The notes beneath the pieces are model-generated. The model made no database searches. It saw only the letters and a program-made list of their open reading frames with translations, and was not told where the DNA came from. From an uncultured Collinsella sp. (GTDB lineage: Bacteria > Actinomycetota > Coriobacteriia > Coriobacteriales > Coriobacteriaceae), in contig CAJJYO010000002.1 in assembly GCA_905197385.1 (NCBI GenBank), positions 1 to 22,764 on the forward strand: 22,764 nucleotides of DNA, in the 5' to 3' direction. Positions 14,231 to 22,631 of the stretch are shown here, one piece after another. Every line of letters starts with the position of its first letter. The stretch's first letter is position 1. Both the position numbers and the translations under genes were made by a program.

Positions 14231-14764
14231 ATGAACATCACCGTGTACCTGGGTGCCAACACTGGCAATGCCCCGGCGTTTCTGCCCGCGGTGCAGGAGC
14301 TGGGCAACTGGATTGGCGCCAACGGACACGCGCTGGTATACGGCGGGTCAAAATCGGGCCTGATGGGTGCGCTTGCCGATAGTGTACTCGAGGCGGGTGG
14401 ACACGTGACGGGTGTGGAGCCGAGCTTTTTTATCGAGGCCGAGTTTCAACATGACGGTATCGATGACCTCATCGTGACGAGCGATATGGCGGAGCGCAAG
14501 GCCAAGATGATTGAGCTCGGCGATGCGTTCATTGCCTTTCCCGGCGGGACGGGCACGCTCGAGGAGATTGCCGAGGTCATGTCCGCGGTGTCGTTGGGGC
14601 ACCTGAGTGCGCCGTGCATCCTGTATAACCTGGACGGTTACTACAACGACCTTAAGGCGCTGCTCGGGCACATGATTGATAAGGGGCTTTCGAGCCCGAG
14701 GCGCCAGCAAGGCATCTACTTTGCCGACGATTTGCGCGAGATTGCCTCGATTATCAACGGATAA
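14231..14764 (+). CDS. LOG-family protein (nucleoside 5'-monophosphate phosphoribohydrolase type)
   Basis: A 177-residue Rossmann-fold protein of the LOG/TIGR00730 family. The signature PGGTGTLEE is at 104-112. 'YGGSKSGLMG' (37-46) forms the nucleotide-binding loop, and 'DMAERKAKM' (85-93) corresponds to the family's MxxRK motif. Characterised members split adenine-type nucleoside 5'-monophosphates into base and ribose phosphate (cytokinin activation in plants and some bacteria; PpnN-type nucleotidases). Here a nucleotide-salvage or alarmone-linked role is as likely as cytokinin formation. GGGGGA lies upstream of the ATG. The gene follows the channel by 36 bases; a functional link between them is not evident. 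Confidence 0.88.
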   Translation: MNITVYLGANTGNAPAFLPAVQELGNWIGANGHALVYGGSKSGLMGALADSVLEAGGHVTGVEPSFFIEAEFQHDGIDDLIVTSDMAERKAKMIELGDAFIAFPGGTGTLEEIAEVMSAVSLGHLSAPCILYNLDGYYNDLKALLGHMIDKGLSSPRRQQGIYFADDLREIASIING

Positions 14765-14844
14765 GTCTTGAGCTTGCCCCACTATAGCTCCCAATGGTGC
14801 CGTTCGCGGCGCAGACGGTTGGCTCGTTCGGGCAACGCTCGCTC

Positions 14845-14885
14845 TACAATAAAACGTAACTATGTCGACTTTGACCGCGGGAGGA
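14845..14885 (+). promoter_or_regulatory. -10 element and ribosome site of the ClC-family gene
   Basis: TACAAT at 14845-14850 is placed to start transcription near 14857, giving a leader of about 33 bases. A strong GGGAGGA (14879-14885) precedes the ATG at 14890. No convincing -35 at 17 bp. Confidence 0.4.
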
Positions 14886-14889
14886 CCCG

Positions 14890-16179
14890 ATGGATAACCT
14901 TGCCAAACCCAAAAACCGCGCGCTGTTTTTACTTAGCGTTGCCGTGACCGGTGCGTTCGCAGGTGTCGCGGTCTGGCTGTTCTTTTTTGCGATGGAGCAC
15001 GGTATCGACTATCTATGGACCGAGATTCCGCACGCGCTGGGCGTCGCTTCGCCCGAGCTTGCCAGCGGCCCGTTTGGCTTTTTGCCGTACCCGTTTTTTG
15101 TCTGTCTGCTGGGCGGCCTGTTAATCGGTCTGTACGAAAAGATGACAGGCACCAAGACCGATGACCTCAACCAGGTGATGGCTAAGGTTAAGCAAGACGG
15201 GCGCTACCCGTACGACAACCTGGGCAAGCTTTCGCTCGCGGCATTGCTGCCGCTGCTGTTTGGCGGAAGCATTGGACCGGAGGCCGGCCTGACCGGCGTT
15301 ATCGCTGGTCTGTGCAGCTGGGTCGGCGACCGCATGCGTCGCTTTGGCGCCGAGTTTAGGGAGCTCACGCTGCTGGGTACCCAGGCTGCCCTGACGGCGC
15401 TCTTTACCGCGCCCGTCTTTGGCTTTGTGGCGCCGCTTGCCGGTAGTGCCGACGGCGACGAGGGCTCCGCGTCCGGCGAGATCACGATCAAGCTGCCCAA
15501 GGCGCAAAAGACGGTGGTCTACGGTATTGCGATTGCCGGCGGTCTGGGTACCTACCTGCTGCTTGGCCAGCTTGTGGGCGGCGGCATGGGCATGCCCAGG
15601 TTCGAGTCCGCCGAGGTGGGCAACCTAGAGCTTACCTGGCTCGTCCCTCTGTCGTTGATCGGAACAATCTGCGGCTGGCTGTACTTTGTCTCTGAGCACG
15701 CGAGCGAAGCGCTTGCCCATGCAATAGGGGAGCGTCCTGTCGTCAAGGCCATGCTAGCCGGTCTGGCGCTCGCCATTTGCGGCACGGTCCTGCCCTACAC
15801 CATGTTTGCCGGCGAGACCCAGGCCGATGTACTTATGGAGACCTACCTCACCATTCCCGCCGGCGTACTTATCGCGACCGGTCTGGTCAAGGCCATGCTG
15901 ACCCCCGCCCTCATCAACCTTGGTTGGCGCGGCGGTCACTTCTTCCCGGTTATCTTCTCGGGCGTAAGCCTGGGCTACGGCCTTGCCATCCTTACCGGCG
16001 CCGATCCGGTCTTTTGCGTCGCCGTCTGCACGGCATCGACGATGGGTGCGGTCATGCGCCAACCCGTTATGGTCGTGGGCTTGTTGCTCATGTGCTTCCC
16101 GCTCAAAGGCATCATCTGTATGATCATCGCCGCCGTCATCGCTGCCGGTATTCCGCTGCCCAAGCCGCTGCGCAAGTAG
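14890..16179 (+). CDS. ClC-family anion channel/transporter
   Basis: A 429-residue multi-span membrane protein of the voltage-gated chloride channel family. The helix-N motif region reads 'FGGSIGPEAG' (124-133), corresponding to GREGP of characterised ClC proteins, and 'GGHFFPVIFSGVSLGYG' corresponds to the GIFAP loop. In ClC exchangers the Glu of GREGP gates the pore; here that position is Ile128, with a Glu instead at 131. This suggests channel-like or otherwise altered behaviour; related divergent bacterial ClC proteins also read GPE at this place. About 10-11 hydrophobic segments are visible and length is near the family norm. The gene has its own candidate promoter, 125 bases after the LOG gene. 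The transported anion (chloride or fluoride, for example) cannot be set from the sequence. Confidence 0.85.
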   Translation: MDNLAKPKNRALFLLSVAVTGAFAGVAVWLFFFAMEHGIDYLWTEIPHALGVASPELASGPFGFLPYPFFVCLLGGLLIGLYEKMTGTKTDDLNQVMAKVKQDGRYPYDNLGKLSLAALLPLLFGGSIGPEAGLTGVIAGLCSWVGDRMRRFGAEFRELTLLGTQAALTALFTAPVFGFVAPLAGSADGDEGSASGEITIKLPKAQKTVVYGIAIAGGLGTYLLLGQLVGGGMGMPRFESAEVGNLELTWLVPLSLIGTICGWLYFVSEHASEALAHAIGERPVVKAMLAGLALAICGTVLPYTMFAGETQADVLMETYLTIPAGVLIATGLVKAMLTPALINLGWRGGHFFPVIFSGVSLGYGLAILTGADPVFCVAVCTASTMGAVMRQPVMVVGLLLMCFPLKGIICMIIAAVIAAGIPLPKPLRK

Positions 16180-16271
16180 TACGGTGGCGCACGGTCGATA
16201 CAAGCACCCTAGGCCCGGTGTGGCGCTGTGTCATGGATTTGCGAGCGCCTAGATCTCGCTCGGAATCGGCG

Positions 16272-17147
16272 CTATTTCCAAACCGCGAGCGCGGCGGTGC
16301 CCAGTACGATGAGGGCGAGACCGATGGCACTGCGCCGTGAGAGTTTTTCGTTGAATGCCAAGCGCGCAAATAGTACCGATACGACAATCGATAGTTTGTC
16401 GATCTGCACTACGACGCTCACCTGGCCTGTGGCGATGGCGTAGTAGCATAGCAGCCACGATGCGCCAGTCGCAATGCCCGATGCCGCGAGAAATACGAGT
16501 TCGTAGCGGTCTACGTGCACGGCTTGGCCCATCTTGCCTTCAGCTGCCACGATTGCCCATGCCATAACCAGTACCACACAGGTACGGATTGCCGTGGCCA
16601 GGTTGGATTCGACGCCTTCGATGCCAGCCTTGGCAAGGATGGACGTGAGCGCTGCGAACACGGCGGCGCCGAGGGCGTAAGCGAGCCAGGTCCGGTCTTG
16701 CTGCTGCTCGGGTCCGGCAGGCTGCTTCTTCTCGATCATTAAAAACGTGCCGAGGGTGATGACAGCGGTTCCCACGAGCTTAACCGCAAGGTTGCTCGTC
16801 TCGCCAAAAAGCACGATGGCGATCAGTGCAGCGAGTACGGTGCTCATCTTGTCGACCGGTACGACCTTATTGACGTCTCCGATGCCCAACGCCTTAAAGT
16901 AACAGATCCACGAAGCACCGGTAGCGAGTCCCGAGAGGACGAGAAAGAGCCAAGATCTGGGTTCGATGCTGCCGATGGTTCCAATGGATCCAGAAATGCC
17001 CGCCATTGCCCAGGCGAAAACGAGCACCACGCAGGTGCGAATGGCCGTCGCGACATCGGAGTCGGTCTGCTTGATGCCGCATTTGGCCAGGACAGATGTG
17101 ACGCCGGCAAAGAAAGCCGACACAAATGCTGCTGCGACCCACGACAC
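16272..17147 (-). CDS. EamA/DMT-family transporter
   Basis: A 291-residue protein with ten predicted TM helices in two homologous EamA halves. The repeat is unusually plain: 'ATAIRTCVVLVFAWAM' (33-48) recurs as 'ATAIRTCVVLVMAWAI' (184-199), 'TSVLAKCGI' recurs as 'TSILAKAGI', and 'ATGASW' occurs in both halves. DMT carriers export or import small metabolites such as amino acids or sugars; the substrate here is unknown. The start is a GTG at 17147 with GAGGAGG ten bases upstream. A small hairpin (CGCCA / TGGCG, 17177-17192) followed by six T on the minus strand precedes the ribosome site and might act as an attenuator, but its stem is only 5 bp. It is convergent with the ClC gene; the 92-base gap between them holds only a weak 6-bp hairpin. 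Confidence 0.87.
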   Translation of the reverse strand: MSWVAAAFVSAFFAGVTSVLAKCGIKQTDSDVATAIRTCVVLVFAWAMAGISGSIGTIGSIEPRSWLFLVLSGLATGASWICYFKALGIGDVNKVVPVDKMSTVLAALIAIVLFGETSNLAVKLVGTAVITLGTFLMIEKKQPAGPEQQQDRTWLAYALGAAVFAALTSILAKAGIEGVESNLATAIRTCVVLVMAWAIVAAEGKMGQAVHVDRYELVFLAASGIATGASWLLCYYAIATGQVSVVVQIDKLSIVVSVLFARLAFNEKLSRRSAIGLALIVLGTAALAVWK

Positions 17148-17284
17148 GGGTTGAGCGCCTCCTCAAAAAAGACCACGCCAGATCTATGGCGCTCGTCCGA
17201 TGATACCGTCCCGCCATGAAGCTTTGATATCGCTGTGGTGAGACAGGGGCCATAGTTCGAGAGGGCATTTGGTTAAGGCTCGAA

Positions 17285-17468
17285 TCGAAGGTGAATGGTT
17301 TTCCGCGAAGTGAACGAGTAAATCTGGACCCCTGGAACATGCACACTTTTTTCGAACAAAACTGCAGGATTCTTAGACAAAAACCGCAGGAATTGAGTCC
17401 TTAAAAATGTCGATGCTACAGGGCACTGTTTTTACTCGTTCACTTCTCGGAAAAGTATTCACCTTCGA
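17285..17468. repeat. 184-bp palindromic intergenic element, copy B
   Basis: Arms 17285-17322 and 17431-17468 match as inverted repeats at 35 of 38 positions. The centre has GCAGGA direct repeats (seven-mers at 17363-17369 and 17385-17391) 22 bp apart, 78 and 77 bases from the two ends. Size, arm core (TTTTCCGnGAAGTGAACG) and central pair equal those of the copy at 2260-2442. The element lies in the 449-base gap between the EamA gene and the ABC operon, both on the minus strand. Apart from it and the terminator at 17553-17588, the rest (17193-17284 and 17469-17552) shows nothing I recognise. Both arms can be read as a similar short peptide, which is only a result of the repeat. Confidence 0.8.
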
Positions 17469-17552
17469 TATGCTGACGGTGTCTTTTTGGTTGCCAAGAA
17501 CTAGACGGCCTGCCGTGAAGGGCGGTGGTGACGCTATGCCGCCTCGTTTCAT

Positions 17553-17588
17553 TGAAAAAATAAGCGGGGTACCACCTAAGCTTTTTTA
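17553..17588 (-). terminator. Terminator of the GntR-ABC operon
   Basis: The hairpin AAGC...GCTT contains inner GGT/ACC pairing and is flanked by an A-run and a T-run. On the minus strand it reads stem, then TTATTTTTT, starting about 9 bases after the permease stop codon. It is symmetric enough to work in both directions. An embedded GGTGGTACC resembles the T-box core but has no leader upstream. Confidence 0.7.
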
Positions 17589-17596
17589 GCCGTCGA

Positions 17597-18295
17597 TTAC
17601 AGATCGCGTGCTCGATAAACCTTGGTGCTGACGGTGTAGCTGATTGCACATAGCGCGAGGGCAAGTGTGGCGATGCCTGCACACAGACAGCCAAGGACGG
17701 CGGGATCGGGATTTGCCCCGGCAATCGACATGAGCCAGTTGCTGATGGGGTTGGAGGAGCTCAACGTGGCAATGGCAAGGCACCAGAGCAGGGCAAGCAG
17801 GCCGACGGATAGGCGCAGCGCCTCCATGTGTCCAAATCGGAAGAACAGCGGCTGTGCCAAAAACACCATCATGAGGGAGATGAGCATCGATGCTGCCGAG
17901 GCTATAGCGATCTCAAAGACCGTCTGTCCCGTCGAGGGGATGCCCACGCTGTTGAATAGCGGGATGGAGACGATGCTCAGAAGCGCGGCGGCGCACGTCA
18001 TGACAGCCGAGAAGACAATAACGCTCAGGTAGCGTGCGCAAATAATGTCTTTGCGTGAGAAGGGCAGCGTTGCCCGATAACGCCCCCAGCCATTTTGATT
18101 GTCGAAGCCGGCCAGCGAGCTCATGACCATGATGGGCGACATGGCGCTGACCGCGCAGGCGCCGGCGCTCATGCCGGAATCGCCATCCGACGCGTTGGCA
18201 AGGGTCAACACAACGAAGATGAACAGGCTGACGCCCGCGATGCTTGGGATAAGCGTGCGAACGATGGCGAGCTCGGACATAAAGGCGCGTTTCAT
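17597..18295 (-). CDS. ABC-2-type transporter permease
   Basis: A 232-residue membrane protein with about six hydrophobic segments (for example 'SLFIFVVLTLA', 'MTCAAALLSIVSIPLF', 'LLALLWCLAIATL'). A soluble region, 'NQNGWGRYRATLPFSRKDIICARYL', matches the 'R..LP.sR..ii..kyl' stretch of ABC-2 permeases. It is encoded directly after the ATPase, with start and stop overlapping as ATGA (18292-18295), and its AAGGAG lies inside the ATPase gene, so translation is coupled. The pair resembles small export or self-protection systems controlled by YtrA-type regulators. Substrate unknown; lipids, peptides or cell-envelope antibiotics are the usual candidates. Start ATG at 18295. Confidence 0.85.
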   Translation of the reverse strand: MKRAFMSELAIVRTLIPSIAGVSLFIFVVLTLANASDGDSGMSAGACAVSAMSPIMVMSSLAGFDNQNGWGRYRATLPFSRKDIICARYLSVIVFSAVMTCAAALLSIVSIPLFNSVGIPSTGQTVFEIAIASAASMLISLMMVFLAQPLFFRFGHMEALRLSVGLLALLWCLAIATLSSSNPISNWLMSIAGANPDPAVLGCLCAGIATLALALCAISYTVSTKVYRARDL

Positions 18296-19173
18296 TTCGA
18301 AGCTCCTTTCAGCATGAGGCGAAGATAGTCATCAATGGTTGCCCGATCGCAGGGAATCTCGGGGAAGGCCTCGAGCGTATCGCGACGGTTGGGCACGAGC
18401 ACGTCCACGCTGTAGGCATGGCGGGCGGCACGGGCGCCTTCGACGCAAGCCATAAGCTCGGCGGCCTGTGCTTGGGTACAGTGGGCGATGCCAGCGCGGT
18501 CGGTAATATCCTCGCGCGGCAGGTCAAAAATAATCGAGCCATTATCGATGCAGATGACGCGATCAGCGGCGCGATCGAGGTCGGATGTAATGTGGCTCGA
18601 GAGCAGCACGCTGTGCTGGCCGTCGGCGACAAAGGGAAGCAGCTCAACAAGCAGCTCCTCCCGTGCCATGGGATCGAGGCCCGCGGTGGCTTCGTCCAAA
18701 ACGAGCAGTTTGGCCTTGTGGCTGAGCGCGCAGGCAAGCTGCAGCTTCATGCCCATGCCGCGGGAGAGGTCCTTGACCTTTGCCTTGGGATCGAGGCCAA
18801 ATCGGTCGATGAGGCTGGAGAAGGTGTCGTGGCTCCAGGTGGGGTATGCCGGGCTTACGAGTGCCTCAACTTCGGTCACCTTGAGTGTGGAAGGGAAGGG
18901 GCATGTGTCCAGCACGAGGCCGACACGAGTGCGCAGGCAACGCTGCGTTTCATCGGGCGCGTCGGCGCCACAGCGCTGCCCAAACAGGTGCACCTCGCCG
19001 GCATCGAGCTTTATAAGCCCGAGCGCGGCTCGAATCGTCGTGGTTTTGCCGGCGCCGTTTGCGCCCACAAAGCCAACAATCTGGCCGGGTTCCACGGCAA
19101 GCGTGACGTCGCGCAGCGAAAAGCGGTCGCTCACACGGCGTGAGATACCTTTGAGTTCTAAAAGGTTTTGCAT
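18292..19173 (-). CDS. ABC transporter ATP-binding protein
   Basis: A 293-residue nucleotide-binding subunit. Walker A is GANGAGKT (37-44), the signature is LSRGMGMKL (136-144; the consensus LSGGQ is altered to LSRGM, as in many ABC-2 drug/lantibiotic-type ATPases), Walker B is LLVLDEATAGLD (156-167), and the H-loop is 'SSHI'. The C-terminal roughly 80 residues form the accessory domain of this subgroup. Start ATG at 19173 has AAGAAAGG seven bases upstream; the frame is open much further upstream but would run through the regulator gene. It lies 23 bases after the GntR gene and overlaps the permease by four bases, so the three form one operon. It is expected to power the permease, direction probably outward. 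Confidence 0.92.
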   Translation of the reverse strand: MQNLLELKGISRRVSDRFSLRDVTLAVEPGQIVGFVGANGAGKTTTIRAALGLIKLDAGEVHLFGQRCGADAPDETQRCLRTRVGLVLDTCPFPSTLKVTEVEALVSPAYPTWSHDTFSSLIDRFGLDPKAKVKDLSRGMGMKLQLACALSHKAKLLVLDEATAGLDPMAREELLVELLPFVADGQHSVLLSSHITSDLDRAADRVICIDNGSIIFDLPREDITDRAGIAHCTQAQAAELMACVEGARAARHAYSVDVLVPNRRDTLEAFPEIPCDRATIDDYLRLMLKGASK

Positions 19174-19196
19174 GGCATAGCCTTTCTTGCAGATGG

Positions 19197-19577
19197 CTAC
19201 TGCATAGTTTCGGGGGCTACCAGGTCGAGCATCTCGTGCAGCTTGTCGCGCGTGAGGCCCAGGGTTTCGGCTTGGCTCGCCGCTTTCGCAAGTAGCTCTT
19301 CGATATGGCAGAGCTGGTTTTCGCGCAAGAGTTCCTGGTTGCCCTCGGCGACAAAGCAGCCCTTGCCCTGCACGGTGCAGATAAACCCGAGTTGCTCTAG
19401 GTCGGCGTAGGCGCGCTTGGTGGTGATGACACTCACGCCAAGATCGCTCGCGAGTGCGCGGATGCTGGGGAGTTTGGCTCCCGCAGCGAGTGTGCCCGAA
19501 AGGATCTGAGCTTTGACCTGCGAGGCTATTTGCTCGTAGATGGGCTTGTCGCTCGAATTGGATAGGATGATGTCCAC
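19197..19577 (-). CDS. GntR-family regulator, YtrA-like
   Basis: A 126-residue short GntR protein. The winged helix-turn-helix spans about residues 10-78 ('PIYEQIASQVKAQILSG', 'LPSIRALASDLGVSVITTKRAY', 'GKGCFVAEG'), followed by only about 45 helical residues. That is the YtrA subfamily layout, which lacks the large effector domain of other GntR proteins. Members usually repress their own operon with an adjacent ABC transporter, often responding to cell-envelope stress or antibiotics. The start is GTG at 19577 with AAGGAG five bases upstream. It is the first gene of the operon, with a palindrome overlapping its promoter. Confidence 0.9.
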   Translation of the reverse strand: MDIILSNSSDKPIYEQIASQVKAQILSGTLAAGAKLPSIRALASDLGVSVITTKRAYADLEQLGFICTVQGKGCFVAEGNQELLRENQLCHIEELLAKAASQAETLGLTRDKLHEMLDLVAPETMQ

Positions 19578-19604
19578 AGCGGCTCCTTAGCTGTTGGGCT
19601 ACAC

Positions 19605-19655
19605 GTGTATATAACCGGTAAGCACAGTATATATACACTATGCACAGTTACGCAA
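19605..19655 (-). promoter_or_regulatory. Promoter and candidate GntR operator of the ABC operon
   Basis: On the minus strand, TTGCGT (19650-19655) and TATACT (19626-19631) are 18 bp apart, placing the start near 19619. AGTATATATACACT (19626-19639) is a near-perfect palindrome over the -10 box. A second inverted pair, GTGTATATA (19605-19613) and TATATACAC (19630-19638), spans the region. AT-rich palindromes of this type are typical YtrA-class operators, so autorepression is likely. Confidence 0.55.
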
Positions 19656-19687
19656 GAGGCAAATAGGGATTGTCCGTTCGTTCATCC

Positions 19688-19984
19688 ATCTCAATCTGTA
19701 ACATCTGGAACCGATTTGGACGGCTACCTGTTACAGATTGAGATTTTGCTGGCGGGCCCCACCTGTTTGTCTAAATCTGTAACAACTGGAGAAGATTTTG
19801 GCTGCTAGATGTTATAGATCGAGACATTGGCCACCCGTCTATCCTTATATCTCAATCTGTAACAGATAGACCCGTTTTGAGTGGCTAGATGTTACAGATC
19901 GAGATCTTTCTGGGACGCCCACCTGTTTGTCTAAATCTGTAACAGGTAGGGGCTCAAAAACCGTCTAGATGTTACAGAACGAGA
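19688..19984. repeat. Four tandem 80-bp units, each a TCTGTAACA / TGTTACAGA palindrome
   Basis: TCTGTAACA starts at 19695, 19776, 19856 and 19936, and its partner TGTTACAGA (one copy TGTTATAGA) starts at 19729, 19810, 19890 and 19970. The spacing between units is thus 81, 80 and 80 bp, and the loop is 25 bases in all. Units 1 and 3 have extended 16-bp arms (ATCTCAATCTGTAACA). Units 2 and 4 share a different left flank (CACCTGTTTGTCTAAA), giving a 160-bp higher-order repeat. Spacers are also partly conserved. The array fills most of the 552-base gap between the divergent GntR operon and prfC; 19985-20076 shows nothing further. It is not a CRISPR: the conserved parts are symmetric and the variable parts are loops. 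Confidence 0.85.
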
Positions 19985-20076
19985 CAAACTGCTGCGGAGT
20001 GCCGCCATCGACTGCTACCCTAGGCCCCAACTGATGAATTTGTCCTGATAGGTGCCCTGCTGCAGCATTTCGCGGC

Positions 20077-20124
20077 TACAATAGTGCGGTTACAACGACG
20101 TAATGCACTCAATGCAAGAAAGGA
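20077..20124 (+). promoter_or_regulatory. -10 element and ribosome site of prfC
   Basis: TACAAT at 20077-20082 would start transcription near 20089. AGAAAGGA (20117-20124) lies five bases before the ATG at 20130 and fixes that start over the ATG codons at 20103 and 20112. No clear -35 box. Confidence 0.45.
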
Positions 20125-20129
20125 TCCGC

Positions 20130-21743
<1,614 letters not shown>

Positions 21744-21749
21744 CGCATC

Positions 21750-21786
21750 GGCGCGGTGGCCCTGCGGGGCTGCCGCGCCGTTTGCT
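21750..21786 (+). terminator. Terminator of prfC
   Basis: GGCGCGG (21750-21756) pairs with CCGCGCC (21773-21779), and an inner GCCC/GGGC stem extends the hairpin. A short T-containing tail follows. It begins 6 bases after the prfC stop codon. Confidence 0.7.
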
Positions 21787-21814
21787 TGCCTTATGCCGTG
21801 TGAGCGGCTATTAT
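21786..21814 (+). promoter_or_regulatory. Promoter of the VUT transporter gene
   Basis: TTGCCT (21786-21791) and TATTAT (21809-21814) are separated by exactly 17 bp, a good sigma-70-type match. Transcription from about 21821 gives a leader of roughly 79 bases. Confidence 0.6.
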
Positions 21815-21842
21815 ACCCACCGTCGTCTCAAGACCGGGGCGT

Positions 21843-21896
21843 CCGAGCAGTTCGGGTCCGATATCCTGCTCGTTAAACCTAAAACCAAAGGAGTAC
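21843..21896 (+). promoter_or_regulatory. Structured leader of the VUT gene, possible preQ1-type riboswitch
   Basis: CGAGCAG (21844-21850) pairs perfectly with CTGCTCG (21866-21872) around a 15-base loop that begins TTC. An A-rich tail (GTTAAACCTAAAACCAAAGG) then runs into the ribosome site AAAGGAG. A short hairpin, small loop and A-rich tail ending in the Shine-Dalgarno are the layout of preQ1-I riboswitches, which often control queuosine-precursor transporters. A competing pairing (CCGA / TCGG, 21843-21855) exists, and the loop does not match the preQ1-I consensus well, so this is tentative. Confidence 0.3.
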
Positions 21897-21899
21897 ATA

Positions 21900-22622
21900 A
21901 TGATCAAGAAGGTCATGGAGGACTACAAGGTCCTGCTGCGGAGCATTCCCGCGGCAACGGTTTCGCTGTTTTTCGTGAGCGTCATCATGATGAACCTGCT
22001 GGCCAACAAAGAGCTTATCAGCCTGCCGTATCTGGCACTCGATTGCGGCTTTGTGGTGAGCTGGGTTTCGTTTTTGTGCCAGGACATGATCTGCAAGCGC
22101 TTTGGCGCCAAGGCATCCATCAAAATCTCTATCCTCGCGCTGCTGGTCAACCTGGCCGTGAGCCTGTGCTTTTGGGCATGCTCGCTCACGCCCGGTATGT
22201 GGGGCGCCTACTACGACACCGGCATGATCGAGGTCAACACCGCCCTTAACGCCACCATCGGCGGCACCTGGTACGTGGTGCTGGGCTCTTCGCTGGCAAT
22301 GCTCGTTTCTGCCGTGGTTAACTCCACGCTCAACCAGTCGCTCGGCCGCATGCTCAAAAAGAATAACTTTGCGAGCTTCGCCTTCCGCTCCTATGTGTCC
22401 ACGGGTGTTGGCCAGTTTATCGACAACTTGGTCTTTGCCATTGTGGTGAGCCACACGTTCTTTGGTTGGACCTGGGTGCAGGTCCTTATGTGCTCGCTGA
22501 CCGGCGCTGTTGCCGAGCTGCTGTGCGAGGTTTTCCTGAGCCCCGTGGGCTACAAGGTCGTGCGCGGCTGGGAGCGCGAGAATGTGGGCTCCGAGTACCT
22601 CGAGCGCCACGCAACCGCCTAA
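21900..22622 (+). CDS. VUT-family transporter (putative queuosine precursor transporter, YhhQ-like)
   Basis: A 240-residue integral membrane protein with six or so TM helices. Family features are the early 'VIMMNLLANKEL' segment, the acidic/polar helix containing 'CQDMICKRFGAKAS', and 'FRSYVSTGVGQFIDNLVFAIV' near 161-181, the most conserved VUT (DUF165/PF02592) stretch. YhhQ of E. coli takes up preQ0/preQ1, queuosine precursors for tRNA wobble modification; other VUT members may differ. AAAGGAG lies six bases before the ATG. It has its own promoter and a structured leader. A short-chain dehydrogenase gene starts 10 bases downstream, so an operon is likely. No queuosine biosynthesis gene is visible, which fits a salvage role. 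Confidence 0.85.
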   Translation: MIKKVMEDYKVLLRSIPAATVSLFFVSVIMMNLLANKELISLPYLALDCGFVVSWVSFLCQDMICKRFGAKASIKISILALLVNLAVSLCFWACSLTPGMWGAYYDTGMIEVNTALNATIGGTWYVVLGSSLAMLVSAVVNSTLNQSLGRMLKKNNFASFAFRSYVSTGVGQFIDNLVFAIVVSHTFFGWTWVQVLMCSLTGAVAELLCEVFLSPVGYKVVRGWERENVGSEYLERHATA

Positions 22623-22631
22623 GGAGCAAGT

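Noticed and set aside
16180..16271. Convergent gap searched for a terminator between the ClC and EamA genes
   Set aside because: Only a 6-bp CGAGCG/CGCTCG hairpin without a T-run is present, too weak to call.
17166..17192. Hairpin plus T-run just upstream of the EamA ribosome site, a possible attenuator
   Set aside because: The stem is only 5 bp and sits five bases from the T-run; no competing antiterminator pairing was found, so it is noted only in the gene entry.
17285..17468. Short open frames in both arms of element B giving similar peptides (shared FTRSL-x-GK-x-FTF pattern)
   Set aside because: The similarity follows directly from the arms being inverted repeats; no ribosome site or independent coding signal supports them.
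17553..17590. GGTGGTACC on the minus strand resembling a T-box antiterminator core
   Set aside because: A T-box needs a stem I leader upstream, but upstream on that strand is the permease coding sequence. The site sits right after a stop codon and has terminator geometry, and the next gene starts more than 400 bases away.
19688..19984. Evenly spaced repeats suggestive of a CRISPR array
   Set aside because: Unit length is 80 bp, the conserved part is a split palindrome, spacers between units are themselves partly conserved, and no cas genes are present.
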